A DNA stretch of 64,000 nucleotides from Lactuca virosa (GCA_928212115.1 CAKMRJ010003334.1:39962295-40026294); one strand, 5' to 3'; counted from the first letter of the stretch, positions 9,364 through 21,591 are shown. Program-made: numbers and translations. Notes: generated from the letters alone by a model not told the origin.

Positions 9364-11672
9364 CAAGGATTGTTCCCTTTCATTTTTCCGAGCTCGAAGG
9401 AGTGAGCAGGCTTGTGACCCCAAGATCAGGTTGTATTCTTGCTCGGGGTCAGTTGGTTGAAGGGATTGGCGATATTATTTCAGCGTCGTTGAGCACCGGT
9501 GGGTCGATGTGGCATAAGTATTTTGTGATGTCCGGTTTGCCTTAGATCTCTTGTATCAGACGGTAAGGGTTTATTGTGCGATCTATTGCACTTTTTGGAA
9601 TTGTAGACTATGTCTTGGGAAGTAGTTCGAAGCCCAGGTTTGGGCAGAGGTTGGTTCAGTTGTTGCAGTTCAGCTGTGGACGTTTGAGCGGGTAAGTGAG
9701 TTAGGGTGCGAACCCTGAATAGAATGATTCTAGAGACCGAGAGCGGGAAACTTGTTTGGAACACCTTTAGGAAAAGGGGTATTAGGTGCGAAGTCTGCGG
9801 ATAGGGTCCCACAGAAGGGTTATCCATCATCGTCAGGATTCGTTGGTTTCAGCAACCGTTAGTGATTTACGAATGAAAGCGCTAAGGGAAGTGGTTCGTT
9901 GCTGAGGTATTATTTGCAACATTTATCTTTTGGTCTCCAAGACATGAGGGTGGGGCCATTCAAGCACTAGTGACTGTCGGTTGCACTGGGATACAGAAAG
10001 TGTTCATCTGGTTATTAGAAGTGTGTGATCAATTGGGAAAGAGTTGGTTGTCATCGGATCGATTGTGGGAAAGTGAGAAGGGTTGGGAATTTCCCCAATT
10101 TCCATGTGTTGTAAAGACTTAGTCGCATCTAAGTGGGGGAGAATCGTCCCAGGATACAGAAGCAGGAGCGGTGTTGAAAATGGGATAAGTCTCGCATCGT
10201 TGGCAGGAAGGAAGACAAACCAAGTGGCTGTTTGGTTGGAGGATTGTGTGAGTTGGGAGTTTGGTAAAACTCCCCAGCATGTGTATCACGTCTTCTCGGT
10301 GGTTGATAACAGAATTCGTGGAAATCAGGTTGGAGTTTTGGTCATGGTTTGAGTTCAGTTCGAGTATTCGGTCGAGGGTGTGCTCGACTATGAGGGTTTT
10401 TAGATTGATGGATTGAGGGTTTTGTTAGCTGCCAGGGCTCGGCAATACACTCAGCACGGGAGTGCGGGGTTATTTAGCGTATGTAGTAGACACGCGGGTC
10501 AGGGAACACACCACGGATTTCCGAGAGGGTGGACAATCGACATGAGGCCTACGGTTAGGCTGGGGATATAGTCCACAGAGTAGATCAGGAGTTCGAAGCC
10601 TCAAGTGGGTGAGAACAGGATGCATGGGAGAGAGCATCAAGAGGGTGGTCCAGGGAGATGCTCAATAGTTTAGAGCGGTCCGGATAGACTGAAGGCCAGT
10701 GGGGCGTACCAGTCAGACCGAAGGCCCAGAGAGGTGGTCCAGACATGCTGAGGGTTCTGAGAGTGGTCCAGATAGACTGAAGGCTTGGTAGGGCGGTCTA
10801 GTCAGGCTGAAGACTTTGTATATGTTTGTAGATCTATGTTCGGGTATTGAGTAGGCTGCTATGCTATAGCAATCAATAGGTCTGTTCCAAGTGTTGAACA
10901 TGCTGTTGGAGTAGGCTGAAGACTCCAGTGTATTTTGGTTTGATCGGAAGTTATTGTTAGAGATCAGAATGAGTGCAAAGGATCTTGGTGATCCCATCAG
11001 TTCGGAGTGCCTCCGAGGTTTCATCTTCTTGGATCGGGTAATACTCCAGTTAGGGACTGAGAGTGGATCCGAATGGGTATTAGTCAGTTTTGGGAAGGTT
11101 TGGGATTAAAATATCCTGTCATTCAGGTTTTGGGAACCGGGTTAGATCTTTCTCATGATCGTCTATGGCATTTGGTTGGGGTTGAGGCGGTCCTGCTCTA
11201 TGCAGTAGGCCAAGATACCCAATGCGGGCCGACTGTAAGTCGTAGGCACGGAGGCTCGAAGGGAGCGGTGGGGTTGAGGCGGTAGGCCAACAAACCCTGA
11301 GAATTTCAACTCAATAGTTGAATTGATTAGACATGTTGGTATTTCAACCCGAAGGGGGTGATATGGGTTAGATATGAGTGTCGTAATGGTTGGCCGGTAG
11401 TGGTAGGTATGGTGATGATGGTTTGAGTTATTGTGGTGTTCCTTGGGTTGGTTCATCTGCGAAAGGGCCATAGCGTGTCTGAAGTAAGGAAAAGATGGGT
11501 CACTGAAGTCCAGGTAGAATGTAAGGCTGACATGGGTCATGTAGCATTCATTATGTTGGTAGGGCGTGGAAGCAAGTCCAGCCGGTCGGATTCTTTTCGA
11601 GAGACGCGTGGGACTACTGTGTGTATGTGTCTTTTGGTTTAGTAATTGGTGAGGTGTCCTATGATCGGGTAG
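9364..11672 (+). repeat. Gypsy-derived debris between copia 1 and a truncated LTR copy
   Basis: No intact gene. At about 10430-10500 the plus strand retains a decayed gypsy segment matching the protease-RT linker of G7 (57640-57710: AARARQY, then QHG). At about 10640-10830 there are repeated motifs (GTCCAGATAGACTGAAGGC, GGCGTACCAGTC) like the LTR stretch at 54790-54910, and 11160-11230 resembles 52710-52800. It is thus a mosaic of gypsy gag-pol and LTR pieces in the order expected from neither alone. No termini or target duplication recognised. Confidence 0.6.
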
Positions 11673-12012
11673 TGGTTCTTGAAATTGCACTAGTTGATGT
11701 GTGTAAACTAAGAGGGCCGATTTCAAGAAGTTTGTGACTATTCTCTCAAGTTTCCAAGTTTATGGTGATTTGTGACTTCCATTTGAGGCATCCACATTAT
11801 TGGTGCTAGGCTCTCAAACTCCAAGCAATCAACTACTACTACAAGGTAAGTAATTCTACTAGTTTTATTTGATTCAAGTACCCCATGCCATGCTAGTTAG
11901 GATAAGAACCTTGGAAAAATAATTATTTGCATGTATCTTAGTCAAACATAGATCCAAGGTTTCTAGGGTTGCATGTACACCATAGGAGTGTTAGAATGCT
12001 CAAAACCCATCA
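11673..12012 (+). repeat. Third, 5'-truncated copy of the copia 1 LTR
   Basis: 340 bp nearly identical to 2068-2406, starting at TGGTTCTTG and ending ...CAAAACCCATCA. It lacks the upstream part with the TATA box, so it corresponds approximately to R plus U5. Directly followed by the remainder of the copia A LTR. Confidence 0.9.
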
Positions 12013-12782
12013 CATACAACATTTGAACATCAATTGGGAAACCCTAGGAATCCTATATTATTTTCGAAATTAGCAACTAGGGTTAGGAAAGATACCTTTG
12101 ATTGTTATTGATGAATAACATGAAACCCTTGTGTTGTTGAAGCTTGAAGCACCACAAATGTCGTGTCTCTAATGGTTCACACCCAAACCCTAACGACCAA
12201 GGAGCTTGAAGAGAGAGATGAGAGAGGTAGAATTGTGGCCCTAGATTCTATAAGAATGCTTGGACGAAAATATGAGGCTTAGGGGCCTTTATATAGTGTA
12301 CCCATAAACCCTAGATAAATCCCAAAACAATAAAATAACATTATCTTACTTTTGGTATTTATCTGGTTTCCTAATTATCCTTCAAGGATAATTCTAGATA
12401 TTTAAGATATTCTAGATCCTCTAGAACCATAGAAAAACATCCAAGGCTATAGGATGGTTCTAGAATGCCTCTTGTTCAACTATTAAACAATTGCACTTTA
12501 GCCCCTGCACTTTTAATTAATTCTTTTAATCCCAAAAATTAATTCAAATTAATTTCTGATTAAATATTAATTAAATATAGCTATTTCTAATTAATATATT
12601 ATTCTCATAATATATTAACAAATAATTTATTTCAATTTATTAATCAAATAATAAATTCAACCTCTCTCTCCAAAAGTCATCATGTCCAGTTACTAGTTTT
12701 GAGGGCAACCCAAAAGGATTGTGCTACTATCAATTTAAGTATATACCAATTATAGTTATGGTCTTAGACACCTAATCCAACA
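12013..12782 (-). repeat. Main part of the copia A 5' LTR
   Basis: Reads inward from TGTTGGATTAGGTGTC on the minus strand (12782). Contains a TATATAAAG box (near 12290, minus) and a 5' splice site AAAG|GTATC with its first intron base at 12095. Confidence 0.8.
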
Positions 12783-13421
12783 ATATGTTGGTAATTTATA
12801 GTTTGATGATTGCTAGTTTTGTAGTTTTTTTGTAAGTTGTTGGTTTATCTTATAAGAGTATGTTGTTTCTATTGTAGTTGGATATGTTTCACATAATGCT
12901 TGTCGACCCGACATCTAGTGAGTCACTTGAAGAATGGTTTTTATTGTTTCCGCCATGAAATGATATCGGAGGGAACCAGGGGAGCGATAACGACTTGTAG
13001 CTATTTTTAGGATTTATGTAATGTTTTGTTAGAATTATAACATATTTGGCACTTCATATTTAGATTAATATTTTTGGATGCCTTATTATTAAACTTTTAA
13101 TGTTTGGATCTAATTTTTTTTTTTTGCAATTAATATTTCGTAGTAGTTTTGTTATTTTTATAGCATTTTTCTGCATTTGGAGTTGCGGTTTCAATAAAAC
13201 TAAAAAACAAAAAACAACTATTAATGGCGACGGAAGGCATTAATGGTGACGGAGCATTAGCGGTGACAGAAGACAATAGTGGCGATGGTGCATTAGCGGC
13301 GACAGAAGGCAATAACAGCAACATCTACAGCATTAGTGAGGAAGTACCATTAGTAACGTTTCGCCGCTAAAGGTATTAACAACAAAATGCATCACCACTG
13401 AAGGTTGATATTCTTGTAGTG
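12783..13421. mobile_element. End of a CACTA-type DNA transposon (element X)
   Basis: The right end TTCTTGTAGTG (13411-13421) is the inverse of the classic CACTACAAGAA terminus. Just inside are sub-terminal repeats of the type GGCGACAGAAGGCAAT (13205-13320), as usual in this superfamily. The opposite end is not in the window because copia A interrupts it. No transposase seen. Confidence 0.65.
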
Positions 13422-13423
13422 AC

Positions 13424-14881
13424 CGTCATTGGATCATCCGTTGTTACTCTCGCTCACTGAACCAAAAGTTTAACATGGTGTATTCACTACAATCCGTCTA
13501 CCAAAGATAAGCATTTTGGCTATTATTTCCACATTTTGTTTTTACTTATTTTTTTACCTCCCTCCCTTTGTTATGACCAACTCCATCATATTTAGCGCCC
13601 ATTTCTCAACATCTCCCCTTCTTCCACGCCAAATTTAACCCCACTTGAATAGGATATAACTAATGTGTACTCTTGATTTTGTTTTAAACAGTTTGTTGTG
13701 GATATAAATACAAGTTATGGTGTCGCATCTTTCTAGAAATCAATAAATGTGTCAAAGTTCTTACTTACATCACCGACGAATCCACACCTACTGGTGATGA
13801 TAATAAGGATTGAAAAGCTTTTACCTACCATGTTAAATCATGGTTATATTTCATTTATGACTGACCTTATCTAATCATATCTACTAATAAGTGCATTGAA
13901 AAAAGACATTTGGGACAAACTCGGTGATTAATTTTTTCTAAATAAAAATGTGTATCGTATGTTCCAAATTAGACCAATTTCATAACATAAAAAGGCTCCT
14001 GGTCTATCACCGAGTTTTGTTAATTGCTTTAGAATATTGTCGATTCACCTAGTAATCAGGTTGACTTGTCAATGAAAATTTTATGTAAATTACCATTTTC
14101 ATATCATAGTATTGTTGATGCTATCTAAAACAATAAACAATTTCCCCAATGCTTAGAATCCAAAAACCTCTCTCTTACAGAAAGTATGTGAGGAAAAAAT
14201 GACCGTTAACTTGAAATCCTTTAACATCGATTACTATCCTTTATTCTAACTCTAACCAACCAAGAGGTCAAAATAAATCAAATGAAACTCAAAATAATGG
14301 TTGGGGTGCTCCCATGGGGAATTCTAGAGTTTCCACCAATTTTAACTCGTTTGAAGGAAACCAAAGCTTAAAAGAACTCACTAATGACAAACTTCATACA
14401 TACTACCGAGGCACATAAACTCTTGTTTTCTATCATTTTCAATAGCCGACTACCACAACTAGATCACTCCAATAGCCGATATCGAGCCTTCTCAACCAGT
14501 TCTAGTACCAGGCCAACATATTCAGCCTATTCGAGCATCATCCCAACAACTTCGAGCTCCATAGCAGTCTTCCAAAAGCTTTAATGGTATTCAACAACCA
14601 TTATTGTCGGTCCAATAGCATGGCGACGAAGCCCAGTTTGAACGATACGTCTTTGTGTCTCTTATGCCAACAAATATTGATATGTCGCTATTGCAATCGC
14701 GAAATTAGCCACCAAACACGCCTTTTGGTAGTCATGAAATACCCCTCGTATGGGTTAAATTATTTAATCAATTTAAGAATAGTTTTTTTTAGATATTAAA
14801 CTTTAATTGAGAGTAAAGGTGCTATAATTTCAAGTTAAATGTTTCAAAGTTTTAAGTTTACTTATACTAAGATGTATAATC
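13424..14881 (+). pseudogene. Old copia D: gag remnant
   Basis: From about 13690 to 14320 all three plus frames together give a recognisable copia Gag: ...TYITDESTPTGDDNKD, HVKSWLYFIYD, IEKRHLGQT and SPSFVNCFRILSIHLV in the order of the UBN2-type Gag domain, then an Asn/Gln/Gly-rich segment (NQPRGQNKSNETQNNGWG) near 14260-14320. Several stops and frameshifts are present. The zinc knuckle is not recognisable. The downstream part (14380-14870) is degenerate. The D polyprotein continues after copia B at 18808. Identification rests on eye alignment to the family. Confidence 0.6.
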
Positions 14882-15112
14882 TGTTGGGTTTTAGGTACTA
14901 TAACACTCTTATGGTGCACATACAACCATAATAGCTTTGGATCTAAGTTTTCTCTAGTTATACATGCAACTAACATACAATTTGACATATGAATCACAAA
15001 AGTAAGTTAGAAGATTACCTCTTGTTGTAGCTTGTTGAATTTGGCATTTAAGCTTAGCATCTCAAGTGTTGTGCCTCAAACAAGTCACAAACATCATGAA
15101 CAATTGGAGAAC

Positions 15113-15143
<31 letters not shown>

Positions 15144-15657
15144 TTAGACACCAAAATCGTCCATATCCATGTAATGTCACTCTTAGAACCAATTTTGGCT
15201 AAAGGGGTTACACATATATAGTTTGGAATTCCTAAGGTTTAACTTGTAAACCCTAGTCCATTTACTTAAGCCTATAAGCAATCCAATAATCCATATGATG
15301 GGCCTTATGGACTAACTCTTCATGGACTCCCACATAGAATTAGTCCATCCTAATCAATATGGATCATTGGTCCAAACTATAAATATTACTGATTGACCTA
15401 ACCAGTCCCCGTTCATTTAATTAGTCTCTTTTGATTACTAAATTAATTCCAAATTAATTATTGATCGATACTAATTAAATAATATGATTTCTCAGTTAAT
15501 ATATTATACTTATAATATATTAATAAATCACAAATAACCTGTTACTCAAATATCCATCCTATCAAATTGTCCTGATAAAGGCAACCCGAAATGGACCATG
15601 CTACTATCGGGTCAAGTACATACCAATTATAGTTATGGGCTGACACCTAATCTAACA
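14882..15657 (-). repeat. 3' LTR of copia B
   Basis: Reads TGTTAGATTAGG...AACCCAACA on the minus strand. It holds a (GA)n run at 15117-15143 that is much shorter in the other LTR. Confidence 0.92.
15117..15143. repeat. (GA)n microsatellite in the copia B 3' LTR
   Basis: About 13 GA units; the partner LTR has about five at 18279-18290, so the tract changed length after insertion. Confidence 0.9.
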
Positions 15658-15830
15658 GTCTCCCACTTGGATAAGTCTAATAACTATAAGTCTAATAGCT
15701 TCGCTTCCAATTCCCTTCCCATAGGAGAAGGGATATTTTCTGGACTATCTGGGTCATTGCCTATGTCCATGGCAACTTGGCAAGTAGATCTTCCAATCAA
15801 ATTTGCTTGACCAGTGCACCGAATCATTTT
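15658..15830 (-). other. Polypurine tract and degenerate gag tail of copia B
   Basis: The minus strand reads CCAAGTGGGAGAC flush with the LTR (15670-15658). Between it and the gag stop lies a continuation of Gag-like codons (GQANLIGRSTCQ) interrupted by a stop at 15831-15833. Confidence 0.75.
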
Positions 15831-16226
15831 TTATTCAGATTCAATTAGCAAATATGCAAGATCGATAAGGATCACGTCACGGTCTGTCATATAGTAGTCT
15901 TTAACAAACTGACCATATGACTCGGAAAGTAATTGAAGAACCAAGTCAACAGCCAACTTCCTTGACACATTGACTCCTAACATTCCCAGCCTGTTAATGT
16001 GTGACTTCATCTCCAAGACGTAAGCACACACAAACTTTCGATCTTTGTGTTTGCTAGCCAATAGGGTTTGAGCGACCTTCAACTTTTTAAGTCTACGAAC
16101 ATGTGGGTTAGGGAGAATAATTGGAGGAGGTGGAGGAAGTGAAATATTATATTGTGGAATATCATCTTCATGTGGAAAGCTTTTTCCAAAAGATTCGGGA
16201 AGACTATAGTTGTCAGTAATAGACAT
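15831..16226 (-). CDS. Copia B gag fragment (131 aa)
   Basis: The only ORF of the element. It begins MSITDNYSLPESFG, has a proline run (about residues 31-36) and then a Gag helical region with KFVCAYVLEMKSHINRLGMLGV and DRDVILIDLAYLLI. This is an N-terminal copia Gag. No zinc knuckle is left. The start is chosen because homologous codons start at the copia A ATG and because TCTCCCTTATAG abuts it, a 3' splice-site consensus. The stop (16226 to 15831) probably arose by mutation, as Gag-like codons continue beyond it. It may be dominant-negative, helper-dependent or inert; the sequence does not decide. Confidence 0.8.
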   Translation of the reverse strand: MSITDNYSLPESFGKSFPHEDDIPQYNISLPPPPPIILPNPHVRRLKKLKVAQTLLASKHKDRKFVCAYVLEMKSHINRLGMLGVNVSRKLAVDLVLQLLSESYGQFVKDYYMTDRDVILIDLAYLLIESE

Positions 16227-18014
16227 CTATAAGGGAGAAATTCAAATTAGTTGATTTAAGTCCTTAATATAACACCCAAAATGAAATATTAAGGCTAGGA
16301 CCCAACACAATAATTTACAATTCGGAAGAGGGATTCTGTAATCCAATTGTAAAATATTTGAAGGTAGGTAAATGCCGATTTACCAATTTCCACCATGAAA
16401 AACGAAAATGAATATTAGGTTTTAAATGAATTGAAATTCCTAGATTCTTTGAGATTCATTGAACTTATTCAATGACATGTTTAATCTCGATTATGCCCTT
16501 CAAGTTTGTGACTGGGATACCGAGGATCACAAATAAGGTGTGAATAACCATGCAAATTAGCTTGGTACTCTCAATGTTACATATCACCTAATCAATGTGT
16601 CGGTTAACCACACACGCTCCATTGATCCATGATTAACATCAAGCTACCATTTGCCACTCTTGTTGGTCCCAAATTAGTGTGCCGGTTAATCACACACGCT
16701 CCACTAACGACTTAGCAAGGTGCAAAGTGCAATTTCATGGAATAGCACCAAATTCACATTTTTCCTAAGTAACTAAGATTGGGAATTTATAAATATTTAG
16801 TTACTTTGTATTTTCACTATACTTTAAGTGGGAGTTTGAGTCCTATCTTACCCGTTTGGCTAACGACCCTCCACTAATCAAGGAAGCGGTGAGTGAGAGT
16901 GGACACCCATTAAACCACCATTTTATAGGCAGTAACCTTATACCCACCTTATAGATTGGCTTCGTGAATGAGGCATACTAACGGTAAGACTGACTTTTTA
17001 ATTATACATATATAATATATTAAACTTTTAATTTTATATAGTATAAGAGTGTATTTTACACATTTAAAATACTTGGTGGTTTAATCTATTAATAAATTAT
17101 ACTCTTAATTTATTTAAACTTAAACTATGTTATTATGGATTTAATAATACTCTTTTAATTAAACATTTTAATTAACTGTTAATAAAGTCCATAATGATGT
17201 AATTGAACTATTCAAAACATTAAGGTTCTAAATATAAAATTCAAAATTAAAAACTATTTAATTAATTTTTAAGTTATGAACCCAAGGGTTTTAGAATTCA
17301 ATGTTTCATAATTTGAGACTTTTCAAATACCAAAACTTGAGGGCAAGTTTTGTAACTCTTGAAAACTTTTGGATTCCATAACTCTTTAAAACCTTTTGAG
17401 TTCCAAATTTGATGACAAATTTTTTGTAACTCTCCAAAACTTTCCAAGTTCCATAACTTGAGGGCAAGTTATGAAACTCTTCAAAAAACTTTTGATCTCC
17501 AAATTTTGTAACCTTTCAAGACTCTTGGAATTCATAGCTTAAGGAGTTAATGATTTTATGAATGAGGCTTTTCAAATCCATAACTTATGGAGGTTTCATA
17601 AACTCTTTTGATCAAACTTTTAAACTAATAAAATAATCATATCATTTTATCTTTTACTAAATTGACCTAATTCAACTCTTGTAGCAAAATGATTCAAATT
17701 TTACAAATAATTAGTTTTTCATAAAATCAAGTAGTTATCTTAAAATTTTGCAATCATCATGTTATTGGATGGGGATAATCATTACCATATCAGCAAAAAC
17801 AAATTTTATGAACCAAAACAGTTTGTGGTAATGATCCTAATCCAAAATTGGCCAAAAAACTCGAAAAACTGCAAACAGGCTGTTGAACTCGTCGAGTCAG
17901 TTTATGGACTCGTCGAGTCCCCCTTGCAGACAACATTTTTTTTCATTTTTTTTAGCTTTGAACAATTAAGCAAGCAACAATATAACAGAAAACTACCCAT
18001 GTCTCTGATACCAC
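16227..18014 (-). other. 5' leader of copia B and primer-binding site
   Basis: Non-coding. Primer site at 18002-18013 (minus strand TGGTATCAGAGA, one base off the consensus). Hairpins of the 22-nt-loop type at 16591-16626 (ATCAATG/CATTGAT) and 16673-16708, and the TATAAAAT-loop hairpin at 16914-16933. Candidate intron 18180 to 16227 (AAG|GTAATC ... TATAG|ATG). Between 17240 and 17640 there are repeated segments of the type AACTTGAGGGCAAGTTTTG, also seen in the copia C leader at 63350. Confidence 0.75.
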
Positions 18015-18807
18015 TGTTGGGTTTTAGGTGCTATAACACTCTTATGGTGCACATACAACCCTAATAGCTTTGGATCTAAGTTTTCTCTAGTTATACATGC
18101 AACAAAAATTTCCAAAGCATAAAGCCTACAACTAGCATACAATTTGACATATGAATCATAAAAGTAAGTTAGAAGATTACCTTTTGTTGTAGCTTGTTGA
18201 ATTTGGCCTTTAAGCTTAACACCCCAAGTGTCGTGCCTCAAACAAGTCACAAACATCATGAACAATTGGAGAACCAATGAGAGAGAGAGAGTTAGACACC
18301 AAAATCGTCCATATCCATGTAATGTCACTCTTAGAACCAATTTTGGCTAAAGGGGTTACACATATATAGTTTGGAATTCCTAAGGTTTAACTTGTAAACC
18401 CTAGTCCATTTACTTAAGCCTTTAAGCAATCCAATAATCCATATGATGGGTCTTAAGGACTAACTCTTCATGGACTCTCACATAGAATTAGTCCATCCTA
18501 ATCAATATGGATCATTGGTCCAAACTATAAATATTACTGATTGACTTAACCAGTCCCCGTTAATTTAATTAGTCTCTTTTGATCACTAAATTAATTTCAA
18601 ATTAATTCTTGATCGATACTAATTAAATAATATGCTTTCTCAATTATTATATTATACTTATAATATATTAATAAATCATAAATAACCTCTTACTCAAATA
18701 TCATTCCTATCAAATTGTCCTGATGAAGGCAACCCGAAATGGACCATGCTACTATCGGGTCAAGCGCATACCAATTATAGTTATGGGCTTAGACACCTAA
18801 TCTAAGA
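18015..18807 (-). repeat. 5' LTR of copia B
   Basis: 793 bp; its outer end reads TCTTAGATTAGG, so the usual TG is mutated to TC (minus strand). 5' splice-site candidate first base at 18180. Confidence 0.9.
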
Positions 18808-19884
18808 TAATCACTATCAAAATATATGATAACATGTAAAACCACTACATAATTGTGTATTTCTAAATTTCAAAGTAATTATATTCTCCATCTTTATTAA
18901 CTCACTTAATCTGAATGTCAAACTATAAAGTTTAGGCTTGGGGAGCCTAGTGAGTAAACCCAAAGTTAATTTTTTTAAGAGCATTAGAAAATGGGCGATA
19001 TTCCACACCCAAAGTTACACTCCAAAAAATCATTTAAAATCACGGTAATGGTATTTAGGGATAAGAATCATTTCATTTTAGGTAACGTACATTTCATAAC
19101 ACATTGAAATACTTTTAAATCCATTTTGGTTGGTAACATTGCTTTATTTCTGATTAGCTATGTTGGCCAAACTTTTTACCTTTTCTGTAAAAATCAATTT
19201 TCTTAAAATGTACTTATTTCCAATAAAATGGTCAAAATTTTAATTTTTGTCCATCAATTCTATAGCTTTGTTTCCATTGAATTTAAACATTTTGTTCTTT
19301 TTATTAAGAATCTTAAATCATGTACCATTTTCCAATAGTATGTCAATGTTGGTAACTTATATCATGATCTTCCTTCCTTTTTTGTTTCCTCTTATGTTAC
19401 TGCTCTTGATGGTGTGTCCGATCACACATGACATTGTCGGTTAGGTAACTCAAGATCGTCTATACTTTAGTTCCTTGAGTTGCATCGTTTTATTTCATCA
19501 TTTTCAAATAACTTTTTAGCATGGCATGCATCTTAACTTGTAAAACAATATCACTTTCTGTTTTCTTCATTTGTTACAAAAACTATGAATTTATTTGAAT
19601 TAATCAAATAAGACTTATACATTTCTCTAGTTGCAAGTCTTAGTGGGTATAAAAATCATGTGTTGTTTGGGTCGAAGCTTTGTTATCTACTATGAACACG
19701 TTTAATCTCATACCTACCTATATTCTTGTTTTCAAATCTCTTTTTGAACTTATGTTTGTATTATGTCGTTCTTACTTCCATCTTCGTGTGTTTGTATGTC
19801 CATCATATCCTAACATATTCTCCATTACATATCACAAGTTGGTTTCATGATCTTTTAATGTCTCTACGTAGGTCATTACTATGA

Positions 19885-19940
<56 letters not shown>

Positions 19941-20473
19941 GATCTCATCACTTAAAATATGACCATCTTTCATTATTTCATATTTGACGAAGACCACTTC
20001 CTTTATTCTATCGTTCTATATCCACCTATATTTGAGTGTTATGGCTTTGTATTATTAAATGATCACCCCTTCCCACTTCTAATGGTTATGCCGACTACAC
20101 CTCCTTTCTAGTCATGTACATATCTATAGTGTTACTACAAATATTATTGGAGATACCACTTCCCCTAAAACTAGATCATATAGTCCTAACATTGATTCAT
20201 ATGAGCCCCAAATTGCTTATGTTTATCTCATGGTTGTTTGGTCGTGTACCAATTCTCTTAATCCACTATTAACCTTTGTGCTACTTCAGATATCACTCAT
20301 ATCCCATAGTCAATAACTCCGAATATGTGTGACCTAATTGGAAATATCATATGGATGCTAAAATGTAGCTCATATTTCCATACACTTATGGGATTGGTTT
20401 TCAGGCCTCCTAATGATAATATCGTTGGTTACTGACCGCTTTACTAACATAAGTTTGACAACCACAATAAACT
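18808..20473 (+). pseudogene. Old copia D: integrase and start of RT
   Basis: Continuation of copia D after copia B. At 19655-19860 the plus strand gives a decayed integrase C-terminal region (FWVEALLSTMNTF, HLRVFVCPSYPN, ITYHKL), the typical copia order. At about 20400-20473 comes RPPNDNIVGY with HKF, matching the N-terminal RT motif that precedes the conserved W-x-K-H-K segment. The frame then continues on the far side of G2 at 47091. 18808-19230 is too degenerate to assign. A (CA)n(TA)n tract (19888-19940) lies within the coding remnant. Confidence 0.6.
19888..19940. repeat. Compound (CA)n(TA)n microsatellite
   Basis: About 16 CA units followed by ten TA units, within the integrase remnant of copia D. 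Confidence 0.95.
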
Positions 20474-21591
20474 TGTAACATCCAGATTTCCAGGTATTTT
20501 ACATTTTGACCATTGGAATGAGTATTGTTTGTAAATTTGGTCATGCATGACATTTTTACAAAATTTGGGAGATATTTGTGTATGTTGGGCGTACCCAAGC
20601 GTATGTTGGGCGTACATAGCCTGGACCTAAACCCTAATATTTAGGGTTTGTGCATTATTTATACATCCTTAACCTCAAGGCTCCCTTCATTTTTCAACCT
20701 CCAACCTCATTTTCGACCCTTGCAAACCCTAATCCACTTTTAGAGCATCTTTGAGGCTTGGATGTGTATTTTGGTGATCTTGAAGGAGGAAGAATGAAGA
20801 GGAGACCATCTTAGAAGAGTGAAGAACTTTGGATCCAGAAACACATCATCATTTGGCACTACTTGGAGGTAAAAATCTCTGATCTTGATGAAGTGGTGCT
20901 TAGATCTTGATTAGCCATGGATTGTGTTCATTTTGGTCCCATAAGCATGATGTATTTGAGTATGGGTTACTCTAATTCGTTTGAGTTGTCCTTTTAGAGA
21001 TTTTGGAGTGTTTGGAGCCATAAATATGTATCTTGGTCCTTAGTTCTCCCATATGCATGGACTATGATGTCTTAATGAGTTAAGAAGTTAGGGTTTTTGG
21101 TTTTGAGTACCTAATAGCAATGTAAGACCATAAAGTTGAAAACTTTATGATTAAGGACATAATTTGAGGACTAGATCTGGAATTTGGACGAAAGGGCTTA
21201 ATGGATTAAGCTCTTAATCAAAGGTGGAGCTAGCTGGCACGTAGGATGGGCATACACTGGTGTACGCTGCGCATACATGGTCAACAACTCGTTTTTTGGT
21301 CAAACATTGAGTACGCAAAGCGTACAAGCTGAGTACGTTGGGTGTACTCAGCTGATTCAACTCGACTGACTTTTTGACTTTCGAATTTAACCAGATTTTG
21401 ACCAATTTTTACCTAGGGGAATTTTGGGCATTTTGAATTGTAGTTGGGTTTGGTCATTTTTCATGAATAAGTGACCGGTTGAGCTGATATTCGGAGTAGT
21501 GTCCTGTTCAACTATCTTTTCAGACTGAGAGGTGAGTTTTCCTCATTGTACTTGTGGGTCGAAGGAACCAATGCTGGCCCAGTAGGTTATA

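Larger units (their letters stand above)
1..12782 (-). mobile_element. Copia element A (5' LTR, leader and gag start), split by copia 1
   Basis: Minus-strand Ty1/copia element; only its 5' end is in the window. Reading leftwards it has an LTR (12782 to 12013, then 1638 to 1604), a Met-tRNA primer-binding site (1602-1591), a leader of about 1.5 kb and the first codons of gag (94 to 1). The LTR pieces belong together: 1604-1638 starts TGATGGGTTTTGAGC, like the terminus of copia C, and 12013-12782 ends CCTAATCCAACA, the inverted 5' terminus of the same LTR type. Copia 1 and associated debris (1639-12012) lie between them. The element sits at the edge of CACTA-type sequence (12783-13421). Its 3' part is outside the window, so the target duplication cannot be checked. 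Confidence 0.85.
14882..18807 (-). mobile_element. Copia B: complete non-autonomous element encoding only a gag fragment
   Basis: Both LTRs (14882-15657 and 18015-18807) and a perfect 5-bp target duplication TAATC (14877-14881 and 18808-18812) are present. The interior is only 2.36 kb: primer-binding site, structured leader, gag fragment, then polypurine tract. No protease, integrase or RT. It inserted into the gag/integrase part of copia D. Confidence 0.93.

Noticed and set aside
1634..12017. Target duplication around copia 1
   Set aside because: CTATG at left matches neither CAAGG (after 9363) nor CATAC (after 12012); none claimed.
13424..14881. Possible host gene (F-box or similar) upstream of copia B
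   Set aside because: Frame fragments follow the order of copia Gag and continue as integrase, RT and RNase H beyond the nested insertions, so it is an old retroelement.
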